A DNA stretch of 13,217 nt from a bacterium (GTDB taxonomy: Bacteria > JAJVIF01 > JAGGVT01). Below the pieces are notes generated by a model. It searched no databases and was not told the DNA's origin. It saw only the letters and a list, made by a program, of their open reading frames with translations. Positions 1-7,113 of this stretch are shown here, in pieces. Location: assembly GCA_021157815.1 (NCBI GenBank), contig JAGGVT010000107.1, positions 1 to 13,217 of the forward strand, read 5' to 3'. Within the stretch, counting starts at the first letter, position 1; every line of letters begins with the position of its first letter. The position numbers and the translations under genes are program-made.

Positions 1-25
1 GAAAAAGCCTATTATATCCCAGACC

Positions 26-93
26 GTAGGGGCAACTCTCCGTGGTTGCCCCGTATTTATGCCAATATTTAGGGTAGGCACAGAGACCTACCC
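26..93. repeat. Two tandem hairpin repeats of the GTAGGGGC type
   Basis: Two stem-loops are visible. The first pairs GGGGCAAC (29-36) with GTTGCCCC (45-52) around an 8-nt loop. The second pairs GGGTAGG (72-78) with CCTACCC (87-93), also around an 8-nt loop. The first is preceded by GTA on the plus strand. The second reads TGTAGGGGG into its stem on the minus strand. The look is of a dispersed intergenic repeat rather than a terminator, because no T-run follows either stem. Similar modules occur near 9343-9380 and 11191-11222 in this window. Confidence 0.6.
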
Positions 94-104
94 CCTACAT
101 TCAG

Positions 105-125
105 CCCTTTTTCAACATCCCCTGG
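105..125 (+). repeat. TTTTTCAACA-box dispersed repeat, copy 1
   Basis: The core TTTTTCAACATCCCC lies at 108-122 and is followed by TGGA. The same core with one or two changes occurs at 7024-7038 and 9409-9423 on this strand, and inverted at 6829-6843. At 6829/7024 the two copies are the ends of a palindromic element, so this copy may be one remaining end of such an element. All copies are intergenic. Confidence 0.55.
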
Positions 126-180
126 AAGCCCGCAGCACAAACTTAGGAATATTAGCATTAATTTGAATGCAACTTGGTAT

Positions 181-332
181 AACTTGCTAACCTGCCAACC
201 TGCCAACCTGCTAACCTGCCAACCTGCTAACCTACTAACCTGCCAACCTGCTAACCTACTAACCTGCCAACCTGCCAACCTACTAACCTGCTAACTTGCT
301 AACCTGCTAACTCGCTAACCTGCTAACTTATC
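181..332 (-). repeat. Eight-base minisatellite array, 19 units
   Basis: Nineteen consecutive 8-bp units run without any insertion or deletion. On the plus strand they read AACCTGCT, AACCTGCC, AACCTACT or AACTTGCT, which on the minus strand is GGTTAGCA and relatives. A degenerate twentieth unit follows at 333-340. Unit differences are transitions, except in the last unit. A 24-bp higher-order period is visible at 213-284 (GCC, GCT, ACT endings repeated three times with one change). The same repeat family, in the opposite orientation, follows purB at 10832-11119. There are no spacers, so this is not a CRISPR. The array lies between the TTTTTCAACA box and the holA promoter. Confidence 0.9.
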
Positions 333-345
333 AACCTTAATCTTT

Positions 346-374
346 TTGCAACAGTTTTAAAATGCTGTTATAAT
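346..374 (+). promoter_or_regulatory. Promoter of holA operon
   Basis: A TTGCAA -35 box (346-351) and a perfect TATAAT -10 box (369-374) are separated by 17 nt. TGT directly precedes the -10, giving an extended -10 element. This leaves a leader of roughly 45 nt before the holA start. The AGGAG ribosome-binding site at 415-419 lies 8 nt before the ATG. Confidence 0.75.
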
Positions 375-427
375 CACATCTGACAGCGTTTTGCTCTTTA
401 ATTTCCTGATTAGCAGGAGTTTATGCC

Positions 428-1426
428 ATGCACCATCTCATTCAGGGAGATGACGAATACCTGGTCGCTGTAAAGCGTGATGAGCTTCAGGCGAGTTTCC
501 TGCGCGATGGTGATGCAACCATTGAACATCTGGATGGCACGAATAAAAAAACTGACCTGACCTCGCTTTTTCAATCCACTTCAACACTATCATTCTTCGA
601 GACACGAAAAATTGTAATTCTCGAAAACGCCAGTGAGTTTTTCGAGCGGGAAAAGAAATATCTGGCAAAAAAGGCCGGGATGAAAATCCTGGAGGACACG
701 CTCTCGGTTGGCGATGATGTCCTTTTGATTTTATGCTCGTATGAAAAGAGAATCGCGAAAAACACTCGTGTCTATAAAATGATCAGCCAGATGGGGAAAG
801 TCACGGAACTGAAAAGAATGTGGCACGACCCCAACGAGGGTTTGACGGGAGATCTTCAACGTTGGGTTCGCGCTGAAACAGCGAAGCGAAAACTCAATCT
901 ATCGGCAAAACAGCAGAATATGCTTGTTGCCCGTGTCGGCAGTGATCTCAGGCAAATCGCCAATGAACTCGACAAGTTAAAAGTCTATCTTGATGACGAT
1001 CCTGTGTCGAATCTGGATGCCAAAACACTGGCACATCTTGTGCCCCCAAGCCGAGAGTTGATAATCTTTAATCTCATCGACGCTGTCGCGCAGAAAAACT
1101 GTAAAAGAGCGCTGGCGTTTGTTAAAGACCTGACTACAAGCGGTTTAAGCGAATCGCATATTATAATGATGCTGCACCGTCAACTGCGGCAGATTTACTC
1201 ATGGCGGATTCTGGCAAAAAGGGAAATACCTGAAAACGATATTACTGCGGAACTTGGATTGACTCCTTTTACAACGCGAAAGTTGAAATCGCAAATCGGC
1301 AAATTCCCAACCAATAGTTTCCCCAGAATAATCAGCGCCCTTATATTAGCTGACGAGGAAGTAAAAAGCTCATCAATGGATAAACGGTTCATTCTGGAAA
1401 AACTGATAATCAGGCTGACGGGGTGA
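428..1426 (+). CDS. holA: DNA polymerase III subunit delta
   Basis: This is the delta subunit of the clamp loader, which opens the beta sliding clamp and helps load it onto primed DNA. At 332 residues it has normal family length. Family features visible are the N-terminal GDDEYL motif (residues 7-12); the segment STLSFFETRKIVIL (52-65), matching the beta-clamp-contacting region where most members read S-x-F-x-x-x-R followed by hydrophobics; and VGSDLRQIANELDKLKVYL (170-188), typical of the second domain. As expected for delta, no working P-loop is seen. The ATG at 428 is supported by AGGAG at 415-419. The ATG at 423 is out of frame. A promoter with an extended -10 sits upstream and the next gene starts 4 nt after the stop, so the two are probably co-transcribed. 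Confidence 0.93.
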   Translation: MHHLIQGDDEYLVAVKRDELQASFLRDGDATIEHLDGTNKKTDLTSLFQSTSTLSFFETRKIVILENASEFFEREKKYLAKKAGMKILEDTLSVGDDVLLILCSYEKRIAKNTRVYKMISQMGKVTELKRMWHDPNEGLTGDLQRWVRAETAKRKLNLSAKQQNMLVARVGSDLRQIANELDKLKVYLDDDPVSNLDAKTLAHLVPPSRELIIFNLIDAVAQKNCKRALAFVKDLTTSGLSESHIIMMLHRQLRQIYSWRILAKREIPENDITAELGLTPFTTRKLKSQIGKFPTNSFPRIISALILADEEVKSSSMDKRFILEKLIIRLTG

Positions 1427-1430
1427 AATA

Positions 1431-3104
1431 GTGGCCCGTCGAAAAAATAATAACAAACAAAATTCCCCTGTTCCCAAAATCAATTTTCAGAGCCTGAGGC
1501 TGTATGGTTTTTGGGCGCTAATCATTATTGTTATTTTTGGCGTTTTGATTTTTCTCGGCAGTAGTGTTTTCCTCAATTTTTACCGCGAACATATAACAGA
1601 TTACATAAATAAATACTCTGAAGGGCATCTGGTTGTCGCTGAAATAAAGGGGAATATCGCATCATATCTTATCCTGGAGGATGTTTACTACACAGTCAAG
1701 GATGTTGTCCCTCCGGAATATGTATTCACAAGCGACAGCATAGCCCTTAAATTCAGCATCTGGGACCTTCTCTCCAGAAATGTAATTCCTAAAAAAGTTA
1801 TTCTTGACGGCTTTGCTCTTCACATCAGGCAGGATGAAGATGGTAATTACATACTCCCCCGCATTACACCACCTCCTGAAAATGCTCAGGGTGGACAAAT
1901 GAGCATGCCGGATATGAGAATAATCATTAAGAACTCAAGCCTTGATTACACTGAAAACAAGCGCAAATTTAAAAACCCTCTGGAATTAAATGTGGATGAT
2001 ATCAATGCGAGTGTCTTTCTGAATAAATCGGGCAAGCTTAAAATTCGAAGATGCACAGGCAAATTCCTGGAATCCGAATTATCCGCTCGAGGTGAAATAG
2101 AAACTTTTTCATCGTATGAATCCAGTTTGAAATTAGATGTTGAGAAAATCGCGTTGTGGCAGCTTGCCAACACGCTGGGACGTCTCTTCCCATCCGAAAG
2201 CAAACTCAGACCAACCGGAGACGGTGAAATACAGGTCAGGATTTCAGGTCCTATACTTAATCCGAGAATTGAGGGCAAAGGCCATCTGGACAAAGCGACA
2301 ATCGGCAAATTCCATATTGAGGATGCGCATTTCAAACTGAAATACATGAATAAAAATGTCGAACTGACAGAAGGAATTGCGAAATGTTACGACGGCAGAA
2401 TCATTATATCTGGAGAAATTAATGCGGATGCTAATCCGCCGAAATTTAAACTGGATGCCAAAATGAAGGATTTCAACCTGGGCATGTATATAAAGCAGCT
2501 GGAGTGTGGTGTTGATCCGGTTTCAGGTTCGTTTGACGGCAAATTCACATGCAGCGGTGATTTTGTCAATCTGTCCGGTTTTAAAGGGGAAGGCGAATTA
2601 AGCTGCGAAAACGGCATGTACCTGAATCCATTCAAGAAAGCATCAACCGGCTTGTTTAAAAAACGCCAGGAAGTGCGAATGGGATTCAAAAGCCTTGACA
2701 TGGACCTGGCAATAAATGAATTGGAGGTTTTCCTGAACAGGTTTGAGATGGAAAGCAGCTCGACCAAAATAGACGCTGATGGGATAATCGATTTCGACGG
2801 CTCAATGAATCTGGAGGGAACAATCATCGCTGACAGTCAACTGTTCAAGTTCAATGAGAGATTCAGCGAGTTATTTGAACTGCTCCCTGCACGTAATGTA
2901 AACATTCCAGTCAGGTTCAGGCTGACAGGCAAGCCGTCTGAATATATCCTTGAATCAGCCTTTCCCGAGGAGATAATCGACAAGTATTTAGGCAACGATG
3001 AAACCCGCAAACGCGCCGCGCAAAAACTCCTGGAGAAATATTTCGGTGAAGCCGCCGGGATGTTTTCTGAAACAATCCCGGATATAAGCCCGGATACCAA
3101 CTGA
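1431..3104 (+). CDS. AsmA/TamB-like membrane-anchored protein
   Basis: The 557-residue product starts at GTG. It has a short basic N-terminus (MARRKNNNK), one strong membrane segment at about residues 24-48, and a long beta-rich remainder expected to lie on the periplasmic side. Residues about 66-140 have the AsmA/TamB N-terminal pattern: an Ile/Val-rich strand followed by GNIASYLILEDVYY, then a strand ending in WDLL, then a DG-x-x-L-x-I strand. The C-terminal part contains IPVRFRLTGKPSEYILE, like the closing strands of AsmA-type domains. Family members are linked to outer-membrane biogenesis and inter-membrane lipid transport; that role here is inference. The gene starts 4 nt after holA, and its likely binding site GGGGTGA overlaps the holA stop, suggesting coupled translation. 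The subfamily (AsmA, TamB, YhdP or a lineage-specific relative) cannot be decided by eye. It is much shorter than E. coli TamB. Confidence 0.7.
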   Translation: MARRKNNNKQNSPVPKINFQSLRLYGFWALIIIVIFGVLIFLGSSVFLNFYREHITDYINKYSEGHLVVAEIKGNIASYLILEDVYYTVKDVVPPEYVFTSDSIALKFSIWDLLSRNVIPKKVILDGFALHIRQDEDGNYILPRITPPPENAQGGQMSMPDMRIIIKNSSLDYTENKRKFKNPLELNVDDINASVFLNKSGKLKIRRCTGKFLESELSARGEIETFSSYESSLKLDVEKIALWQLANTLGRLFPSESKLRPTGDGEIQVRISGPILNPRIEGKGHLDKATIGKFHIEDAHFKLKYMNKNVELTEGIAKCYDGRIIISGEINADANPPKFKLDAKMKDFNLGMYIKQLECGVDPVSGSFDGKFTCSGDFVNLSGFKGEGELSCENGMYLNPFKKASTGLFKKRQEVRMGFKSLDMDLAINELEVFLNRFEMESSSTKIDADGIIDFDGSMNLEGTIIADSQLFKFNERFSELFELLPARNVNIPVRFRLTGKPSEYILESAFPEEIIDKYLGNDETRKRAAQKLLEKYFGEAAGMFSETIPDISPDTN

Positions 3105-3190
3105 AAAAATGGCTGTAAGCCTGTTGTCATTTTTCTCTTTTTAACTAAACATTTTACAGGTTTGTCAGTCTAACAATTTGAGGTGCAAAA

Positions 3191-4855
3191 ATGAAACGAA
3201 CATTTATCTCAGCAATTCTGCTAGGATTTCTCAGCATCTTATGCGGATTTACAACCGCGAATGCCACGGAGGAAACAGCACAGAACGCATTCAGGGAAAT
3301 CGGAGCATGCGACATGTCTGAGTTTTTCTCATGGCCTGTTTCCTTATCAACCTGCAATGATAATTATGGCTTTTTCACAGGTTACATTGAAACGACGGAG
3401 AACAATCAAAAGAAAAGGATTCAACATCTAGTAACAGTTGATCTGGAATCATTGGAAGTAGTTTCAAATGTGGAGATGGATTGGAAGATTAAAAGCATGT
3501 GCGCCACAAATGATTATCTGTATGTTCTGCATGTAATAACAAGACAAGAACATGAGGATACAACCGCTCATTTGAGGATTTTTGATGTGTCTAATCCTCA
3601 AAACAATTCACTTTTAGATTATGAATTAACTTTCAGGATAAATGGCGGCATTTTGCTTGTTGAGGATGACAATCTGGTTCTGGTCGCCGAAAGTTACACA
3701 TTGAAAGATGTAAACACAAAAATATTTCACATGAATATCAGCAATCCTGCAAAGCCTGAAAAACTCTCCAGCAGTTTCGTTGATGTCAAGAACGTCAGCC
3801 CGGTAATCGGCGATGATGGGAAAGCGGTGCGGGATGAAAATGGCAAAGTGGTTTATCGTTCGCTCAAGGACCATCATCACTCAATAATAGGAAAAGCGCA
3901 CAATGCCAGGTTGAATGGTGATTACCTGTACTTCATTCTTAATAATGACATATGGTCGTTTGATCTGGAGGGGCGCAATGAAGAGGGTGAAAAAAGCGAT
4001 CCTGAGGAAAGCAGGCCATTCTACATGGGTAGGTTAAAGGAAGAATATTCTCCGATTAGCAGCGCATCAAATAAAATCTATAACTACTGCTGGTCAGATA
4101 CTGAGGAAGAGGGATTTTTTAAAGGTGCCGATTATTTTTTTTTTCTTGGTGAGAATGAAAACGCTTTTAATATTACAGAACGAAAAATCGGCGAGCGCAC
4201 AATAAAAACACCCATAAGGAAATTTGGAGTTCTGGTGTTTCATTCCACGCACCAAAGCTACATGGGCGGCCATGGAGACACAAAGGTAACCAGGTGCCAT
4301 AAAATGTCTCAATTGGAACTTGAGTTTACGCCTTTATCAATCGAGTCAAATGGAAACTGGGTTTATGTGACAGGATATGAAGAAATCTTCACTGAAGAAA
4401 TGGAAAGAATGAAGCGTAAAGGCATCTTGTGTCTTCTTGATTCGTATAATCCCAAAGAAATCAAACTTGTCGATACAACCAGCACGGACTGGTATCCGTA
4501 TAAAACCATGAGAAATGGCAACAGATTATATATTACCGATTTGCAATCAAAACTGCATGTTCTGGAAATGACTCTTGAAAGCAAGGGATTCTCAAAGGAA
4601 ATATACAAACCCATGTCGAAAGCGGATAAAAAGAGAAGTGATAGCTACTTAAGGAAAGGACTGCCCAGATACTACATTTATCGCTATCAGGGTTATGATA
4701 TGGCATACAGGGATAAAATCAGCATCACAAAAAACAAGATGCCCAAAACCCGCATAATGGATTGGAAAATGGTAGGAATTGGCAAGGGAATTATTGTTAA
4801 TATATGGGAGTATATTCCTTACGAAGTCAGGCGGCGCTATAAACCATTTACATAA
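3191..4855 (+). CDS. Secreted beta-propeller-like protein of unknown function
   Basis: The 554-residue product has a clear Sec signal peptide: MKR, a hydrophobic core (about residues 5-20), then ANA with likely cleavage after Ala25. The mature part has recurring blade-like segments, for instance LRIFDVSNPQ-NNSLLDYEL, IFHMNISNPAKPEKLSS, LCLLDSYNPKEIKLVDTTS and LYITDLQSKLHVLEM. These resemble LVIVD-type repeats and secreted beta-propeller proteins. No catalytic motif is recognisable. A short His-rich stretch (DHHHS) lies near residue 228. The start is supported by GAGGTG at 3180-3185, 5 nt before the ATG. The 86-bp gap upstream holds no convincing promoter, so it could be read from holA or from its own weak promoter. 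A run of ten T residues lies inside the gene (4135-4144). The fold is inferred from sequence pattern only. Confidence 0.6.
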   Translation: MKRTFISAILLGFLSILCGFTTANATEETAQNAFREIGACDMSEFFSWPVSLSTCNDNYGFFTGYIETTENNQKKRIQHLVTVDLESLEVVSNVEMDWKIKSMCATNDYLYVLHVITRQEHEDTTAHLRIFDVSNPQNNSLLDYELTFRINGGILLVEDDNLVLVAESYTLKDVNTKIFHMNISNPAKPEKLSSSFVDVKNVSPVIGDDGKAVRDENGKVVYRSLKDHHHSIIGKAHNARLNGDYLYFILNNDIWSFDLEGRNEEGEKSDPEESRPFYMGRLKEEYSPISSASNKIYNYCWSDTEEEGFFKGADYFFFLGENENAFNITERKIGERTIKTPIRKFGVLVFHSTHQSYMGGHGDTKVTRCHKMSQLELEFTPLSIESNGNWVYVTGYEEIFTEEMERMKRKGILCLLDSYNPKEIKLVDTTSTDWYPYKTMRNGNRLYITDLQSKLHVLEMTLESKGFSKEIYKPMSKADKKRSDSYLRKGLPRYYIYRYQGYDMAYRDKISITKNKMPKTRIMDWKMVGIGKGIIVNIWEYIPYEVRRRYKPFT

Positions 4856-4877
4856 AGCGACGTTTGAGAAAATGAAA

Positions 4878-4883
4878 TATAAT
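4878..4883 (+). promoter_or_regulatory. Possible -10 box upstream of rimO
   Basis: A perfect TATAAT lies 48 nt before the rimO start, in a 75-bp A+T-rich gap. No good -35 box is found at normal spacing and there is no TG extension, so the call rests on the -10 alone. Confidence 0.35.
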
Positions 4884-4930
4884 TAAAAATTGCATTTACG
4901 CGCTTCACATACACCAGTAATATAGGTCCC

Positions 4931-6295
4931 ATGAACGATATTGAAAAAACACAAACGCACAAACCGAATGTAGCGATTGTTACGCTTGGCTGTGTGAAAA
5001 ATACGGTTGACAGCGAAATAATGCTGGGGCAGTTTATTAAAAACGGATTTCAAATCAGCCTTGACCCTCAAAGCGCGGATGTTATCGTTATCAATACGTG
5101 CGGATTTATCGAGGATGCGAAGAAGGAATCGATTGATGTTATCCTCGACGCGATTGAGCTGAGAAAAACAAATCCTGATGTGAAGATATTTGTTACCGGA
5201 TGCCTTTCGCAACGGTACTATAAATCGTTAATAAAGGAATTCCCTGAAATTGACGGCTTTTTAGGAGTCGAGAATTTTCATCAGATTGTTGATTTCATCA
5301 AGGATGAGAATCGTAATTCAGAAAAGTGGGCGCCAAAGGGAACCGGTTCTTTTTTATATGACCATACAACCCCGCGTGTAATTTCAACTCCCGGATATAT
5401 GGCATATACGAAAATCGCGGAGGGATGCTCGCACTCATGCAGTTTCTGCGCGATTCCGGCAATCAAAGGCCCGTTCAAAAGCCGTGAGATGGATTCGATT
5501 ATCGCTGAGGCTAACGATCACGCAAAAAACAATGTGAAGGAATTAACCATCATCGCGCAGGATACATCATACTGGGGTCGCGACCTTAATTCCAAACCGC
5601 ATCTCGCAGACCTTTTGGAGGAACTTGATAAAATCAATGAACTGGAATGGATTCGACTGCTGTATTTGCATCCCGATGAGATCGATGACCGCCTTCTTGA
5701 AACGATAGCATCCGCAAAGAGAATCGTGAATTATATTGATATTCCACTGCAGCATGTCAATCCGCGTATTCTCAAAGATATGGGTCGAGGATATAAAACC
5801 GACTTCAGGGAATTGATTGGGAAAATAAGAAACATATTCGATGGCGATGTCGCAATCAGAACAACATTCCTTGTCGGTTATCCGGGTGAGACAGATTACG
5901 ATTTCGATGAAATCCTGGACTTCCTTGAGGATGCGAAACTCGACCGTGTAACCGCGTTTGTCTATTCCGATGAGGAGGGAACGAAAGCGTACGAGCATAA
6001 GGACAAGCTTGACACGGAAATAGGCCGTCTCCGATATGAACGGCTGATGGATATCCAGCGCGACATTTCGTTCTTTAATAATGAGAAATTCATCGGAAAG
6101 AAACTGAAAGTGCTGGTGGAAAGTTCGCTTAAGGATGAGGGAAAGATTATGATTGTTGGCAGAAGTTATCGCGACGCTCCCGAGGTTGACGGCAATGTGA
6201 TTTTCAGGGGCAGCAACAACATGCCGGGTGAATTTGTGAATGTTACTATCACTGATGTGAATGATTACGATTTGATTGGAGAGATAGATGAGTGA
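4931..6295 (+). CDS. rimO: Ribosomal protein S12 methylthiotransferase RimO
   Basis: RimO is a radical-SAM enzyme that adds a methylthio group to an aspartate of ribosomal protein S12. All three domains are present in 454 residues. The N-terminal methylthiotransferase domain has its iron-sulfur cysteines at C21 (VTLGCVKN), C57 (NTCGFI) and C91 (VTGC). The radical SAM core has the CxxxCxxC motif at C166, C170 and C173. A C-terminal TRAM domain starts around residue 385 (IGKKLKVLVE). LGCVKNTVDSE, GCSHSCSFCAIPAIKGPFKSR and the QHVNPRILKDMGR region favour RimO over the related tRNA enzyme MiaB. The ribosome-binding site is weak (AGG at 4924-4926). The stop overlaps the start of the CinA-like gene by 8 nt (ATGAGTGA), indicating a two-gene operon. 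Confidence 0.95.
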   Translation: MNDIEKTQTHKPNVAIVTLGCVKNTVDSEIMLGQFIKNGFQISLDPQSADVIVINTCGFIEDAKKESIDVILDAIELRKTNPDVKIFVTGCLSQRYYKSLIKEFPEIDGFLGVENFHQIVDFIKDENRNSEKWAPKGTGSFLYDHTTPRVISTPGYMAYTKIAEGCSHSCSFCAIPAIKGPFKSREMDSIIAEANDHAKNNVKELTIIAQDTSYWGRDLNSKPHLADLLEELDKINELEWIRLLYLHPDEIDDRLLETIASAKRIVNYIDIPLQHVNPRILKDMGRGYKTDFRELIGKIRNIFDGDVAIRTTFLVGYPGETDYDFDEILDFLEDAKLDRVTAFVYSDEEGTKAYEHKDKLDTEIGRLRYERLMDIQRDISFFNNEKFIGKKLKVLVESSLKDEGKIMIVGRSYRDAPEVDGNVIFRGSNNMPGEFVNVTITDVNDYDLIGEIDE

Positions 6296-6788
6296 AAAAC
6301 CATCAGACGAATTATTATTTCATCATGCCGAAAGGCTTCTTTATCCCCTGAAATTAAAAAAAATGACAATCGCCTTTGCTGAATCAGTCACAGCTGGCGG
6401 ATTTATGTATTATCTGACATCCGTACCGGGCGCATCAGAGGTTTTTAAAGGAGGCATTGTCGCATATTCCAATGAAATAAAAACCGATGTCCTTGGCGTT
6501 TCAAAGGAGACAATCGAAAGATATGGGGTTGTCTCAAAAGAGGTCGCGATTGAAATGGCGAAGAAAGTAAGAGAAATGATGGGGACAACCATTGGCGTTG
6601 GCATTACAGGATACGCCGGCCCTGAAGGCGGGGATGAATTCGCGCCGGTTGGACAAATTTACATTGGTTACGTTGATAATGATTGTGAAGATGACCTTGA
6701 ATTAAATCTGAAAGGCGAAAGAGAGGAAATCCGTTTCGATATCATTATGAAAGGACTTGGTAGAATTCTTCGAAATGTTGTTTTGTGA
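6288..6788 (+). CDS. CinA C-terminal family nicotinamide-nucleotide amidohydrolase (PncC-like)
   Basis: The 166-residue protein is a stand-alone CinA C-terminal domain. Characterised members (PncC) deamidate nicotinamide mononucleotide to nicotinate mononucleotide, recycling NMN into NAD synthesis. Visible motifs are AESVTAGGF (31-39), which carries the conserved serine region usually written ESxT-GG; GGIVAYSNEIKTDVLGV (55-71); and GITGYAGPEGGDEFAPVGQIYIGY (about 105-128). The N-terminal MoCF-like domain of full-length CinA is absent, as in E. coli PncC. The start lies inside the 3' end of rimO, an 8-nt overlap. rimO and cinA often sit close together in bacteria, sometimes with pgsA between them; here pgsA is missing. 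The biochemical activity is inferred from the family. Confidence 0.88.
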   Translation: MSEKPSDELLFHHAERLLYPLKLKKMTIAFAESVTAGGFMYYLTSVPGASEVFKGGIVAYSNEIKTDVLGVSKETIERYGVVSKEVAIEMAKKVREMMGTTIGVGITGYAGPEGGDEFAPVGQIYIGYVDNDCEDDLELNLKGEREEIRFDIIMKGLGRILRNVVL

Positions 6789-6828
6789 TTACACAAATAA
6801 CAAAGATAACTGGAGCGCCGCAGTAGCC

Positions 6829-7038
6829 GGGGCTGTTGAAAAAATCAGTTTGTACCGTAACCCGGTCATGCCGTACCGGACAAAAGCAACAATTATCTAT
6901 AACGTGAATCAGGCATGCCGGGAAAGAGCCTATTTACACGGAACCCCGGCATGCATGATTTAGGTAGTAGAAAACGACCAGCCATATTCGGGACGGCATG
7001 ACCAGGTTACGGTGGAAATAACCTTTTTCAACAACCCC
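6829..7038. mobile_element. MITE-like nested palindromic element, 210 bp
   Basis: Three pairs of inverted arms nest within one another. The outer ends are 15 bp: GGGGCTGTTGAAAAA (6829-6843) and TTTTTCAACAACCCC (7024-7038), 14 of 15 matching. The middle arms are 21 bp (6854-6874 and 6993-7013), 20 of 21 matching. The inner arms are 16 bp: AATCAGGCATGCCGGG (6907-6922) and CCCGGCATGCATGATT (6945-6960), 15 of 16 matching, around a 22-nt loop. No credible gene lies inside. Size, terminal inverted repeats and lack of coding fit a miniature inverted-repeat element. I see no clear target-site duplication. The element fills most of the 325-bp gap between the CinA-like gene and ribBA and could fold into a large cruciform or RNA hairpin. 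Confidence 0.65.
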
Positions 7039-7047
7039 TGGACATCA

Positions 7048-7078
7048 TTGTTACGTTCAAACAAAAAAATGCTATAAT
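7048..7078 (+). promoter_or_regulatory. Promoter of ribBA operon
   Basis: TATAAT at 7073-7078 is preceded by TGC, an extended -10. TTGTTA at 7048-7053 may be the -35 with a long 19-nt spacer. An extended -10 can compensate for a poor -35. The leader to ribBA is only about 30 nt, so there is no room for an FMN riboswitch between this promoter and the gene. Confidence 0.65.
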
Positions 7079-7113
7079 ATTTAGTTCGAGAATCTATGGA
7101 TGTGATTAAATAA

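Noticed and set aside
69-278. Minus-strand open frame of 69 codons with an AGWQVSRL repeat
   Set aside because: It is a translation of the eight-base array (24 bases give an 8-residue period), opens with TTG and has no ribosome-binding site. It stays open only because GGTTGGCA variants fall every third unit.
181-332. CRISPR array or plasmid iterons
   Set aside because: Units are 8 bp and directly adjacent, without spacers, and no cas or replication-initiator gene is nearby. A lone TTATCAACC at 329 is too far from a DnaA box to support an origin.
3205-3210. Lipoprotein signal in the secreted protein (SILC)
   Set aside because: The residue before the cysteine is Leu rather than Gly, Ala or Ser, while ANA further on gives a normal signal peptidase I site.
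6757-6963. Plus-strand open frame of 68 codons over the CinA-like gene end and the palindrome
   Set aside because: It overlaps the 3' end of a real gene in another frame and then runs through the inverted-repeat element. It has no family features.
6789-7113. FMN riboswitch before ribBA
   Set aside because: None of the conserved RFN segments are visible, and the predicted leader after the promoter is only about 30 nt. The visible structure is the MITE-like palindrome upstream of the promoter.
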